Shown here: positions 14,636 to 28,539 of the stretch, piece after piece
How the letters are laid out: each line of letters begins with the position of its first letter
Position numbering within the stretch: the first letter of the stretch is position 1
NCBI GenBank assembly: GCA_013399855.1
Contig: VXAY01000770.1
Location: 310,001-374,000, forward strand
DNA length: 64,000 nt
Origin: Oxyruncus cristatus
Lineage: Eukaryota; Chordata; Aves; Passeriformes; Cotingidae
Direction of reading: 5' to 3'
Position numbers and translations under genes: made by a program
Notes under the pieces: model-generated
What the model was told of the DNA's origin: nothing
The model's database searches: none
What the model saw: the letters and a program-made list of their open reading frames with translations, nothing else

Positions 14636-17237
14636 TAGGTATCCCTCTTATAGGAACATATATGTGCTTGGAAACCCCTGGAAACTGAGCAGCACAAACA
14701 AAAGACATGAATCCCCTTCAGCACTGCTATGCTTGTTTTTCATCATGGCATTTTAAAGACTTGCCATGGCACCAAAAGGATAGAAAATTAAAGGAGGACT
14801 GTGTTTCACTTACACCGAGATTCCATATGTAAGTCACATGAGAAACTAAGAAGCCACTGAGACAAATGGGACTCTGCCCAGCAATTTCAGTGTCACCACT
14901 CTCACAGCAGAGCAAATTCCTCGTTGAAGCCTGTTGTGCTCTATGACATTTCAAAATTTCTCATTCTGTTCTTTCTGAGTGACACCACTGACAAGTGCCA
15001 GTCAAACTGAATTTCTCAGTTCAAGATCTTCATACAAATGCACAGTTAAAGAATGCAACAACAGCAACATAACGAAGCCAGTAAAAGATTTCTTGATCTG
15101 TTTTTATGTTTTGTGATTCTAGGTCACGTTAAATCACTGCTCTCTTATTAAAATAACCCACACAAAACCAGCAAAATTACTTCTCTCCTCCTGCCTACTC
15201 CCTGCTAGCTGATTGCCCCATCTAGTTCACTTTTCAACAGGCTTTGAAGAAAGCCGGGTCTAGCCCCAAAGTGTCTGAATATCTAAAAATACCATTATTT
15301 TCCCTCGAGACTTAGTAAATGGCAAACTGAATAGTGCTTCACAGAGCTATGCAGTACCTATACAGAAATAGTAGATTACAGTTTTAAAGTACCTCAAAAA
15401 CATGAGTTGCATAAACCTTGCAAACCTGTAGTAAAGAAGGAGTTTGGATGGATACTGACTTTACAGCATCAAGCAGTTGAGCACGAAACACTGTGGTTTT
15501 GCAACTGGATCAACTGGTGATAGGGGCAACTGCAGAACTGAGGTACAGCATCACATCTCCTGCTATCCAGCACCAGCTGCTGAGTACCACACAGTCCCTG
15601 CTCTCTGCAGCCTCACCGTGCCTGATGCACAGGTCAGTGCTTTCATATTCACCCTTACTTCAAGCTGGCACGTTTATTTTCAATGTGTTTTCCTTTCATT
15701 CATAATATACCGCCACAGATGTTTCTTCTGTGAATTCCTGAAAACTCAAACTAAAAGGTAGTAGAGACCACCAGCTCTTCATTTAAACAGTGACTGCCCA
15801 CTATGGTCTCTTTTGCGCTGCTCCATGATATCCCAGTGAATGCAAACACAGCAATGGACAAATTCAGCCTGCTTTCTGGGATTAAATTCACTGAAAAATC
15901 AGAGCTCCTTGTTGGTAAATACTACTTGCTCATGTAGATTGGTGTTAAGAGGAATAATTGTTTGCAATACCATTCAGATTTAAGTAATTCCATAAAGTTA
16001 TAACAAGAAATAAATATACTGATGTTAGGAAACTTGTTGCAAAACACACACCAACAAAATTTCCTGGTGTTTTTGGTGCAAAGTTGCTGCAGCTTTGTAG
16101 GCCTCATTTCGGTATCAGATAAATTGACCATAACTAATTTAGTTATTATGCCAACTCTTCTATTTTAGTTAATTCACAAGAATAGAAAAGTAACAACTCA
16201 TATCGTAAGTTTGCTGGCAGTGCCTATTAAACTGGAAAGGAGCGGTATTCGTGTTAATGGGATTTTGTGACAAATACATATTCTTACATAGTTGACAAAA
16301 TACAGAAACACATTTCAAATTACATTAAGGTTATGATAAAATAGAAAAAAAGAGAAAGTAATACTCAAGACTCCTTCAACTTGTGGGGTTCAGCAACATC
16401 GTATGCTCTGTGAACATGGTTCTGATGTGACAAAAGGAACAGCTCTAAAAAAGTCCTTCTACCAGTGATGATCTTGGCAAAAAGGGAAGGCACTAAACTG
16501 TAAAAATGCACTTTTTTTAAAATATCAGAGCTTTCCTCTCTCTCTTCTGGGGAAAGAGTGGCATTATGTCAGATGTCACCAGCATGTGACTGCCTCTGCC
16601 TTGTGTTCACCAGAGCATGAATGAGACACACGGCTGGCATCAAACACATCCTTGGAGATAAGCCCCTGAATTTCCTCATTTCTTCCTTGCTTTTGTATTT
16701 CAGGACCAACCAATGTACTAGATCAATAAATAGCATTAGCATTTGAAGACTGGTTTCCTTTAGTTTGCAATTGAGTATCAGATGATCTGGCTGATCTGCA
16801 GAAGCTTGCACCGATGCCAACCAAGCATTTTTTCAAGACTGCTGATAGTTAATCAGGACCAGAGGATAGTTATTGCCCTATATTATGTGTCTCTAAGTCC
16901 ATATGATGAAAAGAATATAACCACAGAGATTTTCTTAATATACCTCAGCAGCATATACTGTACCCCACTGCCCCAGCAAAGCCACAGAAAAGTGTTGTGA
17001 ACATGGTGCAGCACACACTGGCACAATCCCAAGGTCTTAGGGCCAGTTACCTATGTCTTTTTTTTAATAAACACTGATTATCTTGGAGAAAATTTTAAAT
17101 GAACCTAAGATGTTGGTTGCAGGCAGCCATTACATTTTATTTCCCCAGGCTTGTGGTTTAATTCAACTGTCACCCATGGACCTCATTAGATAAGGCACAC
17201 AAACAAACCTCCATTGTGCAGTTCCTGTGCTGCGATG

Positions 17238-17320
17238 CCACTTTTGCAATTCAGAGCTTAGGGAGTGTGTAAAGACTTGTCCAGGATCACCAAACCTAGG
17301 TCAGTTTTACACCCAAGCCA
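17238..17320 (-). repeat. Possible ancient MIR-type SINE fragment (weak)
   Basis: The plus strand has CACTTTTGCAATTCAG, then AAAGACTTGTCCAGGATCAC. This resembles the antisense MIR core (CATTTTGCAGATGAGG ... AAGTGACTTGCCCAAGGTCACACAG). The ACTTGTCCA-GATCAC block is the best part. The rest has decayed, so this is tentative. Confidence 0.35.
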
Positions 17321-18186
17321 GAGCAGATTTGCAGCAGATACATCATCAGAAGAAGCCTAAATCGCTGGAAAAAACTTCTCCTAGGAGCTCTTCTGCTCTC
17401 AGACTTGCAGTTTTCTCAATCTGTCTGCCCAGTGTCTGGTCAAAGATAAGTTCCTCTGTCCGTCTCGCCAAGTCTACCTCAGTCCCCCCAACTAATTAGC
17501 CAAAAATGCAGAAGAACAGCAGAGAATAAAAAGCAGTAAGAGCACAGATGACATAGGAACTATAAATCACTGCCAAGATGCCTACAATCACATAGTCCTC
17601 ATCATTCAATCATCCTGATTCCAAGCTACTCCGTGTTTCCAGATATGCTACAGGCCTTGCCTTTGGTGTCCCAGCCAGGTTATTTTGGCACGACTGGTTC
17701 TGGCTCAGTGCCAATGCATCACAGCCTCAAGATCAAGGCAGAATAATATTTGCTTTTCTGCCATGTAGTACCAGCTTAAAAACTACCCACACAGACATAA
17801 CTTCTGACTTTTTCTAATAGCACAAGAAGGAGCAAAATGCCCACATAGTCCCAAATGAGACCTCATAGATTATTAAAGACTTGGAATTCTGGTTTTTAGC
17901 TTTTTTAAAACTTCCTTTCTTTTCTGTGCAAACAACATCACTTATGTCAACAGACTTTGGCCAAAAGCAACCAACTGCACAATCCTTGCCAGCTGTTCTT
18001 TACTTTAAACAACATTCTTCAGATGTTACCTTGCTAAATGTAACATGCAGTCCAACTAGTAAGTTGAATAACTGAACTCAAGGACCAGGGGTTAAATGTG
18101 AAGGTACACTTCCTCCCAAGGATAAATAACTCTTCCCACACACCCCTTCCAATGACGGCTGTTATAAAACGTTAAAATCTGGGGGG

Positions 18187-18203
18187 AAAAAAAAAAAAAA
18201 AAA
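18187..18203 (+). repeat. Poly-A tract preceded by G6
   Basis: Six G residues run into seventeen A residues. This is simple sequence with no recognisable retroposed body. Confidence 0.9.
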
Positions 18204-21200
18204 TCTAAGTAAGATCAGATTAAACACTGGCATCGTCTGCCCAACAAGGAGGGAAGAAAAACTAGGTGCAAAATGCTAACAGACATGGTGTGCTAGATAC
18301 CCAACTATTCCTGCAAGGCCAGGCCTGGCAGAAAACACAGTATTGGCTCTCATCCTCCCAGTTTGCAAGACTAGAAATTAATCAACAGTGAACTGGGAAA
18401 GGTCATTAAAGACATAACTACAAATTCTTTAAAAGATCTTAATAAACCTCCTGAAGCAGCAGCCAGGCACTGTAAGTTGGGCAGCTGCTTTACTGGCATG
18501 TAAAACTGGAGAGGGGTGAGGACAGAAGGTGAGAAGCGGGGTCAGGGTAAGCAACGGCAGGTGCTGCTATTTGGTATTTTAAAAGTCCACTTCTGATCAT
18601 TCCACTTTACAGAGCTTTTGCACACTTACACTAAATACAGCAGATAGATTTCATCTGTGGGATTCTGTAAAGCACTGGTCAGCCTGGAGGTCTGGGCTTA
18701 AGGGCTGCTTGAGTGCTGGGAGCTTCCCATCACAAGTCCTCAGCCTGCTGCTTCCAGCCTGGGTCTCCTGGGGGGCTGTACACTCACCACTTCTTATTTC
18801 CCCCATAGTCATCAATAAACCACTGCACCAAAACGCTGGGAGAGTAACTGCCCGCTTGCAGACACTTTTACTTGGGGCTGGTAAGACTTATTCGAACAAA
18901 GACCAAACATTTCACTTGAAACATCACAGGTTGAACTATTGGGAATTTCTTTTGGAAATGACAAACTGTGTTAGTCCCAGGCAAAAAAAGTTCAATTAAA
19001 ACCTGCCATATTAGGCAAGTCAGAAACTGAAATTCTGGGTCCTTCTATCCCAGGTTACAAAAGCACATTTACATCCAAAATGTTTTGTGGAAAATCTGAT
19101 GTCTCCATGAAGTATTTAAACTCAAACAAAATGACAGATAAAGAGACTTCTAACTACACCACCCTGAGGAGCTTTTCAAGGGCTTATGAGAGTTTTTAAC
19201 AGTGACAGAAGAAAGCTTTATGGCTCAGAGGGATGACATCTACAGCTTTTCTGATCTCTCTAGTAAAAGACAACATGTCCTTTCAGAAGTGACCAAATCA
19301 GCAGCCTGGTTTAATCCGTCAACCAGAACCACCAGGTTTTTAATACTGATCTTATCTCCTCATTGTGGCAGAACACAAATTAAATAAATCTTGACTCTAT
19401 CTTGAGTTCATTGCAGCTAACGACTTTGAACTTAAGGCTCTGTTAACACTAAATGACTATCACCAGGCAAACATGCTAAATTACCACAGGAAGCAGAAGG
19501 TACCTTCAAAGAGAGAACTGCACCCGTTTTTATGCCAAGAAAACTGGACATCAATGAGTATTGTTGGACTGTTCTCTGCAATACCAGGTTTCTGGCCCAG
19601 ACAAACATGTTTCTCATCTACAGTGTTTATCGTCTGCCAATAAAATCCAGCCAAACTGGCTCCATCTGATTCTCACTCAATATGCCCTTGCAGAAACAAA
19701 CACATGAAAGAGAAGCCTTTATGAAGACATAGCCCTGAATAATGCAGAGCAGCTCTCCTCTTTGCTTGCTTGAGGTAATTATCTCACCATTTTAGATACT
19801 TCCCTTTTATCATCAATTTTAGAGGCGCTGCTTATAGAGGAGGGACTGATGAAATAAGTATTGTAACCTAACAGATACTTAACAGATTCTAAAACACAGC
19901 CAAAATCACTTGACATTTGCTGGAAGCTCTGGGTCTCAGAAAGATTGTATGAAAACGGCTTCATTCCAGACAACAGGAATGTTTCCTTTCTTTCCACTGA
20001 CACAGTGGTTTCATGCACAGCTCGTAGGAGAAGTTGAAAATCTTGTAGATCAGGAGAGGAACGCAGCGTATTTTGCTCTTTGGTGACTTACAGTTGTGAT
20101 AGCAGCTGCACAGACAGCATCACATGTACAATGCAAAGACAGGCATTCAAAACTAATGGCCAAAAGAAACGCTATGCACAAAAGTGGAATTGCTCAATCA
20201 ATGCCTAAAATACACCTTCAGGACACTGGTTCAAGTTATGTCTCAGTACTTACAAAACTCTAAATCAAAGTAAATGCATTGATCAGTTCCAAACCCCACA
20301 GTTCATGACCCTGGGTGCACAGGAATGATGTGAAGTGCAAAGGCTGAGCCTTAGGTGACATGACAGAAGTATTCCTTCTCCCCAGCTCAGCTGTATTTTT
20401 CTGAGGTTGAATTTCCACATTATGAGAAATTAGAAGATACTGAAGCCCTGTCCACAACGCTGAATAACACAAGTTTTATTTTTATTATACTTCCTTAAAT
20501 AGACTCTCGCAACCAAGCGGCTTCCACCATTAAAAAGAGTAACAAATGAATCCTTGGTGGATAAACAATCCAGCCACAGCAAGAGGTGGCATGGAAATTA
20601 AATAAAATTACTTCCTCATGCTCTTTTAAGATCCATTTTTTCCTTAATGTTTAAAAAAAATAGATTAGGCTTAGGTTTTACATTCTTTGTTGTGTCAAAC
20701 CCTCCTAGAGCAGGTAGGTGGGGTAGCACAGAAACAATCCTACATGTGGTGACTTTCCTTTGTCTTACTCCTTCAGTTACCCCATGCCTGAGACCGTGCC
20801 AAGGATCTGGGGACTCAGCACCCTTTTCTGAAACCACCATGAGTGTTAGTATTTTGAATTGACATGGTAATCAGCATTCCCCCTCCCAAAAGCTTGTGTA
20901 AAGTTATTAAATATTTGTTTCAAATTTCTTGGTAGTTTCTTGTAGATGGGTGCGTTTGCCTCTTCCTGCACAGATACATTCGGTGTGCTCTTAGGGGCCC
21001 GCTAATGAGAACACAGCTGAGAGATTTCAGCATCCCAAAAGTTTGGGAAGGACTGTATCCACATTCATCTTTCATCAATCATCCTTGCCAGCAAGCAGCA
21101 GTCCAATGCTTCACTGGACAACTCTCAATAGGAAACACAGTCGAGACCTACCACTTACATCACCTGTGGTGTCATCATATTTAATCAGTTGGAACCCCTC

Positions 21201-22166
21201 CCATGATTCTATAATCAAGGGAGAATCACTGAGAAGTTTTCTGCTGGATAACTTTGCTGCTGCTCTCCAGGGCCAGCTTTATCAGTGCTCTGACTGTGAG
21301 GTTTGCAGTGAAATTGTTAGTAAGTGGATGTAATACATTCTGGGACACGTACCATCGCTGCTTCTCTTTGTGGAGAGGCAAACACAATTTGTCTGCTGGA
21401 GTAACGCTTGGAAGACTTTCTAAAATCTAACAGCAATTAAGCTAATTTACCCCTGCCAAGCAGATGCTAGAAATTAAAACTTGCAAGAATGACAGACTTG
21501 CATGATAGTTAAAGACAGAAGAAAATTGCAAGATCCAAGATTATCATTCTCTTGCCTGTATAGAAGTGATTGTAATTATTGTTTGGTTCTCAACTATTCT
21601 GGGGCAGGCACCAAGGAAAGACATCTATCAAGACATTTGGATTCATTTAGGCACCCTGCTCAAAGGGGTTATAAACGCTGGGCTAAAAATATCATTGACA
21701 TTTCAATATTAATAAAGATGTGCACTCAAGTATCATTGTAGTGATCCTCCTGCAATAGCTTTGCCATGTCTCTGCTGACTGCTGGGTTGTGTTTACCTTC
21801 CAGCTTCCTGAAGGTGATCTGCACATTGTTGTAGTCTGAGCTTCTGGTAGTCCAAAAATCATCATTTGATCCAACTCCCAAGTACAGAAGCAACTTAGCT
21901 TACCCCACTCCCAAAGTTTGTACTTTACATTGGTAGCGTGTAAGTTTGTAAGAAATTCAAAACTGATACAAGAAATTAAAGTGGTTGCTAACAAGCTCAG
22001 GATTACTTAAGAGACAGCAAGATCCCAGTCCTGTTTGATGCTTGCAATAACTTCCAAAAGCATCTGCTTTATTGAGCTTTCCCTGAGCTTTTGGGGAGCA
22101 GTGGGAGGACAGAAACTGATTTGAATAAACATTCCTTGAGCACTACATGCAACTTTAGCTCCTATT

Positions 22167-22182
22167 AAAAAAAAAAAAAAAA
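22167..22182 (+). repeat. Poly-A tract
   Basis: Sixteen consecutive A residues with no recognisable retroposed element upstream. Confidence 0.9.
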
Positions 22183-22559
22183 GCCAAGTACCAAGACAAA
22201 CTAACAACAAACAAAAATCCCACGCTTCTTAACAGTGTGATTTCTTTGAATCCCCTCACAATATTGGCCAGCGCTCCGCAGACAAGAGACATGCTAAACA
22301 GACCTGTCTCCCAATCTCTGCAACCGAGGCATTAAAAAAGGGCAAATATATTGCCCGCTCTATGAGGTCAGCACATCCACCAGAGAGCAATCCAGATCCA
22401 CCCACGAAGGCACAGCTGGCACTGCATCTCAGCACGAAGCACCTCCTCTCAAGGTGATGCCCAACGGTTAGAGGTTAAATGCTAATGCTTCGAAGTACAA
22501 ACCTCCCTCCTCCCCTCCTGGATCCCAAAACATTTGGAATAGCAATCATTAGCAACTTG

Positions 22560-22680
22560 ACGCCGCCACTGTCAGAGTGTCGCTTCTCCCGGTACTACTG
22601 TGCCCTAACGAAGAAGCCCCTGCACTTAATGCAGATTGAAGAGTTTGAAGAGCGGGGCTGACCAAAGCGTGTTTATTCAC
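22560..22680 (+). other. CpG-dense block, possible conserved element or short coding remnant
   Basis: About seven CpG dinucleotides fall within roughly 120 bp (GACGCCGCC, GTCGCT, CCCGGT, AACGAAG, AGCGGG, AAGCGTG), while neighbouring kilobases are CpG-poor. On the plus strand the sequence after a CTGTCAG at 22575 reads open to a TGA at 22659-22661. The local peptide looks protein-like (it includes RYYCALTKKPLHL and QIEEFEER), but I do not recognise it and the would-be acceptor has a poor pyrimidine tract. The minus strand is also open across most of the block. A conserved noncoding element is at least as likely as an exon. Confidence 0.3.
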
Positions 22681-23501
22681 CACCACCTTATTTTAAGCTC
22701 TGTGTTTCACAAATTTCTTTGTAATCGTGTATGCGGGTTGGTTTCAGCTGTATCGTCCTCTCCTCGAGTTGTGAGCAGACTGATAAAAACAAATAAGCCT
22801 GGCTTGCTAAAGGAGCTTTAAAGACGTGGATGTCCAATTAAATTCCCAGGCTCCTTTGAAAATCCTATCATTTTTCATTGTCAGATGCCATTAGAATAAG
22901 AAAGGTCACAGCCAAAGAGGGATCCTGTGTAATTCTCTGCAAAGAACACAGTCCACAAGCACACAGCATTAGGAGACGTGGCAATGAATGCTTCCCAACA
23001 GGAATTCAGAGTTTGCTTTGCCAAAAAATATACTCCACCACTAAGTCCATTTTGGTTACAGTTAGGTGAAAAGAAGAGGGAAACTTTTTTGAACATGTTT
23101 GAATAGTTTTGCCTAACTATTGTTTAAAGGAAACCAGCACAGGATGTACTTTAGTATTAGTAGGCAGAAAGACAGTACCGTTTCAGTCCCTCTCTGCTTG
23201 GCAAACGCTCGAAAACCAGGACAATATATTCAGATGAAAACAGAGATAGGAAGACAGATGTTTTGTGTTTTAACAGCTCCAAGAAATGCTTCATGCAACC
23301 TGACCAACAAAACCCTATGGGATGTTTTTATAGTGTGGATCTATCTGGAAGGTTGAGAAAATTAGCTTTAGAAATATTACATATCAGTGTACTGTCACAG
23401 AGTAGTTTCCAAGGAGGATTGTACTAGGCCAAACAAACAAAATAAGCACTAGGAGAGAATCCCATTAGCAACTGAAAACCCACGGCCTTGGTGTGGGTGT
23501 C

Positions 23502-23528
23502 ATTTGCATACATTACAATTGCACAATG
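23502..23528 (+). promoter_or_regulatory. Octamer plus SOX-like motif cluster (candidate)
   Basis: A perfect octamer ATTTGCAT (23502-23509) is followed within 20 bp by two ACAAT cores (23515-23519 and 23523-23527), the core of SOX-type HMG sites. POU and SOX factors are known to bind such paired motifs in vertebrate enhancers. The sequence alone does not show use, and the motifs are short enough to arise by chance. Confidence 0.25.
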
Positions 23529-24241
23529 TTTAAAAACTGCAAATTGGATTTTGTTTTCCTCTGGCTACCTGCCCATTTTTCTTTAAATTGATTTATTAAT
23601 GTCCACTATTGCTTTGCAGTTTTATCCTTTTAGCAATAATAGATGTAATATATCACAAAAACAAATTTTTAAGAGTACATCATTAGAGTGATGTAGCACT
23701 GGTAATAAACCCCTTCACACTTGGATGAACTTAAATCAGTTTCTCTTTATTGATTTTTGGTCATAACATAATTTTAAAGTTCAACTTAGTTAATAAAAAA
23801 AAGATTTGCGCTGGTGTTGTGTGGAAACCACTAGTGCTGTAAGTTTTCACATCATCTGTTGCAAAGGCTCTTACAGTTTTATATATTCCCTCCAACTGTG
23901 GTTCAGTGTTATACAGCCTGTCTTATCTTCTCTGCTGACCCACATTTATCTGCCTATCTTTATTGCCACACAACTCAGCACACAATAGATCTTTACTCAG
24001 TGACCATCTATCCAAACACACGCAGTCATTTTATCTTTCTAGCAGCGTTTTAAGTAATGTTCATTTGCATTTTACCAAACTCTTACTTCAAAAGCCTGGT
24101 CTGGGTTGACAGTAGCACGACCATGCTTTTTATTTTCCTCCAGCAGAAAAGTCGTAATCCCCCTTTTCCATTTGGGTTTCTTAATCAAAGTATATTTTAA
24201 AACCCCATAGAATACTTGCATGTTTGTTTTTTCATGTTTTG

Positions 24242-24255
24242 TTTTTTTTTTTTTT
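24242..24255 (+). repeat. Poly-T tract
   Basis: Fourteen T residues. On the minus strand this is poly-A, but no LINE or SINE body precedes it on that strand. Confidence 0.9.
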
Positions 24256-27200
24256 AAATACACTTTTTAATCTTCCAGGAGCACAGAGTCACACAAAGCT
24301 AACAGCAGCTGAGCTTAGGGATTTATTGGTTGAAACTGCCTGATAAGGAAGCATATGATTTAGATGGTATATAATCACTTATCTCCTCTTCTCTTGCCCC
24401 CCTGAAAAGGAGTAATACTGATTACAGACTAAAGATGAGGCTTCACTGCCATCACAGCCTCCAAAGGACAGTGTAGACACTCCCACTCCTTTGACCTACC
24501 ATCTTCATAGTATAAAGATCATAGAAAAAAGCAGGGGCTAAACCCAACAAACAAGGTAAAATTACCCCAAGATGAGGTGACACATCTCTGAAGAATGTGA
24601 ACTGCTCCAACTCTCACATTTTTTATAGTACCTGTCAAAAAATTTTAGAAACAAAAGACATGAAAACCTACCAGTTTGAACCTGAGTGTTGCACAAAACA
24701 CTACCCACGTATTTTATTTAATTGGGTTTTCCTGTTCTCTCAATTCACAGATCACAGATCATCTTCAGAATGGTCTGCTACAGACATAAAGAGGGTGATT
24801 GCTCCTGGAAGAGTTTGTAAAATTGGTAAGGGCTGATAAGATATATACTGGTTGGAAAAAAGGTTCGTGAGACTCTGACCCCCAGATCACGTCTGACAGA
24901 TGCTGTGCTACAAACTTACCTGTCCAACATCCAACAGTTTACCTAATCCAGCACTTAGCCTGCAGACATCTTTATGTATGGGCTCATTCCACAAACTTCA
25001 AAGACGTGCACAAAAATGAGATCACTTGGAACTGGTGGCCCATGAGGAGCCTTTGTGATTAATGAAGAGAACAATTTGCTTCTATCCCAGATAGCAAATT
25101 AGCCAGACACACATTCATACAGCAAGAACCTTAGGGCTAGTGAGGTCTGTGATCACTAGCACATAATGTACAAAATGAGTGTTGCTAAATGAATAATGAA
25201 TTTTATGTGATACCCACCAAACAACACTATTCTTGTAACAATAAGGAAATTCTTACTTCAATACCATATCACTGACTTCGACTCAAGAAGAATAATTCAT
25301 TCCCCAGCAAGCACTTATTTCTGGTTTTCTTTTGCTTAGATGGCTTTTTGTATATGGCTTTAATAAAAATATGCCAAAGCATCCATAACACCGAACAGCT
25401 GTAGGTGGGATTCAGACTTGTACAGTATCTATCCACCGACACACAGGGAAACTCTGTGAAAGCAAAACATGTTCTCATGACTAAGTTGCCTTCAGTAGTT
25501 AAACAAAGACAGGGGGGGAAAAAAAAAAAAGGAACAGGTTTTGAGCTTTATCATTTTCATTCTCAGTACTTTTTTTTTTTTAAATGGATTTAAGATTCAT
25601 TCCTATTTAGCTCTGTCCTGGTAGATTTGCATCAATAGCTACTTACAAGAAAAAAAACTAATCCTCTACCTAATACATATTGTACCACAAGAATAAGTGG
25701 TTCTGATGTGGCCTCACAAAAGAAATACACATGGCACCAATTCAGAGCGTGACTAATTTCCCAAAAGCAGAGGGGTGTGTTTTCCAAACCCCAGGTTCAG
25801 CTGTAAGCACTGGCATAGCCCCAAACTGCCCCATCCATCTACCACACTCCTTCCTGAGCTCTATTCCAAGCAAGCTTCTAATGAGGAAATCCATAACCTT
25901 TTTACAACAGATGCTGTGAAATATTCTTTCTTGATATGTAATGGTGTATTGATTTTTAATTTCAAAATATGCAAACATGACATTTGCAATAGTGACTCCA
26001 CGCAAACAAAAGTTGTATTTTTGGATTTTTCGATCTGTAACACATTTTGCAAGCATTTGTCATCAATAACTAGGAAAAAAAACCCAGCCCTCACCAGGAA
26101 GGGTTCCTTGCCAGTAAAAAGAGTACAATTATGGATTTCTCTCTGAAGAAAAACTCTCCTAAAAAGCTGATGTAAACAGCTACATGAACCTGTCAAACCT
26201 CAAGGTTAATTTAATGCCACAGTGATAGAGGTATTTCAGATAAGGCACTATCTTTACCTGGACACTACATTTCCTGTTATAAGAGTGAATCCAATAGCAT
26301 TGCTCAGGCTCCCATTTCCCCTACTGGAATGCATGCCCCTGTTTCTTCTTTCCTTGAAGGGAGAGGGTGGAAATCCCAAAACAGATTCATTGTTTGCACA
26401 AATGAAATTTAGGAAAAAAGTTTTTCATCTGTAAAAGTGATTCTTATGACTGATTCTCTGAAAAACTGGAAAGGTAAAAAATGCCCAGTGCATCCATTTT
26501 TCTGGCATAGGTCCTTAAAACAGGAGAGGAGGGAGACCAGAGGTCACTGCTGCATCAAACAGTACCAAATACAGAGGAGATGGTGAGTTTTTAATCACTT
26601 ACAAAGGCTTGACTTGGCCACTTCTTTTGCACATCCAAGCCTGAATACAGCAGGAGAGGCAAGTCCCAAACCAATCCCCTTTCCTTATGAACAGTCAGTT
26701 GAATTAGAAATGGGTCACTTTTTCCATAGCTAGATAAAACTCCTATATTGCTGGGAAACCACTGAGGTAACACCCAATAGTTTAAATTATTAAATGATAT
26801 CAATATTTCTAACAATCATTATGAGCTCTGTCTCTGCCTATTTTGGAGACGTAAGTATTTAAATTACTTTTTGAGTTCCCTTACGATTTGAAATTACTGA
26901 CCCCCTCTTCTATGCCTCACATACATATAAATTTTATCCATGGTGGCAAAACCAGCTCTGCCTTACGGGCAAATGGAGAAAATAACCATAAGGCACAAAT
27001 CCATGTGGGACAAACTGGCATAGCTTTACAGACTTCAGTGGTGTGACATTGATACACAGCAGTTGAGACTCCGGACTTACATTTACTCTTAAATTAATTC
27101 CTAATATACTCAAAATGTATTCTTTGAAGCAATGTCCTGTAAAAAAATACCATCCCAGGAGTGCACACACTGAGTGTCAATGAGAGGAAAAAAATAACAT

Positions 27201-28539
27201 CTTGCATCGACTTATGCCATGTTCATAATCATTATCTTAATTTTTAAGCAATTCAAAAGGAAAAAAAATGCTGAATATTTCTTGGGATGCACCCTATAAT
27301 CTTGCAACATATTTAGAATAGGAAATCAAAGCAGAGCTAAACCACCAATTGTGTCAGCAAAAACAGCCTTTCATGGCAAAATGACAATTTTCTGTCTTTG
27401 AAATCAGGCAAGAATGAAAAGTGGTTTGCTCTTTTATTGTGCAAACCAGCAAAAATACATTCCTCCCTGCAAGACTTTTTTCCAAATTAAATATGTATTT
27501 TTTTTTACTGTAAATCTTTTTGAGATCAGCCATTTGGTAGCAAAAGATTAAAACAACCAGCATTTCACTAGACAAAGGCATATAATCAAGCCATCAACGT
27601 TTTGAACAGCTACAGGTTTATCCAAATACTCCATGGGTTTATTTTTACCTTCTCCTAAATGCTCTCTCCCTATGCAATTTTGACCCCATTGTGTAAAACA
27701 TCATGAGTCCATTGGCCCCTCACCCCAAGGCAGGTGTAAGGCCTTTTTGAATGCTGCCAACTCAAAGGCATCAGTGTGGCACAAGCAATTTAAAAGGAGC
27801 ATTGCATTACACAACCTGATAAATCCCTAATTCTAATCTCTGCCCCCAGGTCCCCCGGCACTAGGAACATTTCTGTGCATGCCTTTAGGCTTTCATGATA
27901 AAACAGGGAATTTAGTTTTCTTTTTTGTTCCCAAGATAATCCAAGTTATTCTATAAGAATGGAGACCTTCAACCCTCCAGGCACAGGACCCTTAACAGGA
28001 CCTGCATGAAGACCTCTATTAGGGTAAGTTTCCCCTAGCTCTCTATACAGCTGGATAGTTAACTGATTCTCACTTTGGACCCACAATGTTTCCTCACACA
28101 TGTGTACACTGCCTGAATCACAGGGCTCTGCATCAAGTACATACAAGCAGGATCTGGTACCAGTTTTGCATCTGGCTGCCCTCTTCAGTCACTGGAGGCT
28201 TTAAAGCACACTCTGCATGCAAGTAAGTGGGACACCCAGTTATTTCCCCCATGCAGCCTATTAGGCTTCTGTAAGACCTGTGTAACACTACTTCCCCCCA
28301 AGTCACTAGTCAGTGACAACAGACAGTAAATTGATAAAGCCAAGGTTATACACAGGTATAAATAAAAAACAAAGCTACCTTAAATTGGTAGCTCAGCACA
28401 AGAGGGCATAAAAGGTGGGACGTACAGAGACCCAAGCATTATCCTCTGCCCAAGAAATAATAATAAAAAGACAAGGCAAAATCATCATTCAAATCTTGCT
28501 GGCCTGCTGTGGTCCTGGCAAGGAGTTCTGCGGGACCAA

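Larger units (their letters stand above)
7923..17237. other. Noncoding stretch, no gene recognised
   Basis: No gene is supported. The stretch contains a 17-nt poly-A tract (9707-9723), three short perfect inverted repeats (11153-11173, 13029-13051, 14346-14367), and a small AT/TAGA microsatellite near 14.6 kb. A consensus-quality splice donor (GAG then GTAAGA, minus strand, near 11138) lies in a short open frame but has no good acceptor partner. Confidence 0.6.
17321..22559. other. Noncoding stretch, no gene recognised
   Basis: No gene is supported. Poly-A tracts lie at 18187-18203 and 22167-22182. Open frames are all at or below about 100 codons, unlike any family I know, and not bounded by good splice sites. 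Confidence 0.6.
22681..28539. other. Noncoding stretch, no gene recognised
   Basis: No gene is supported. The stretch holds an octamer/SOX-like motif cluster (23502-23528), a 14-nt poly-T tract (24242-24255), and A-rich patches near 25.5 kb. AT-rich sequence with homeodomain-type TAAT words is common, but nothing proves function. Confidence 0.6.

Noticed and set aside
21195..21220. Short CATGATTCTATAAT word resembling the CR1 terminal repeat
   Set aside because: No CR1 body is adjacent on either strand, and a match this short is expected by chance.
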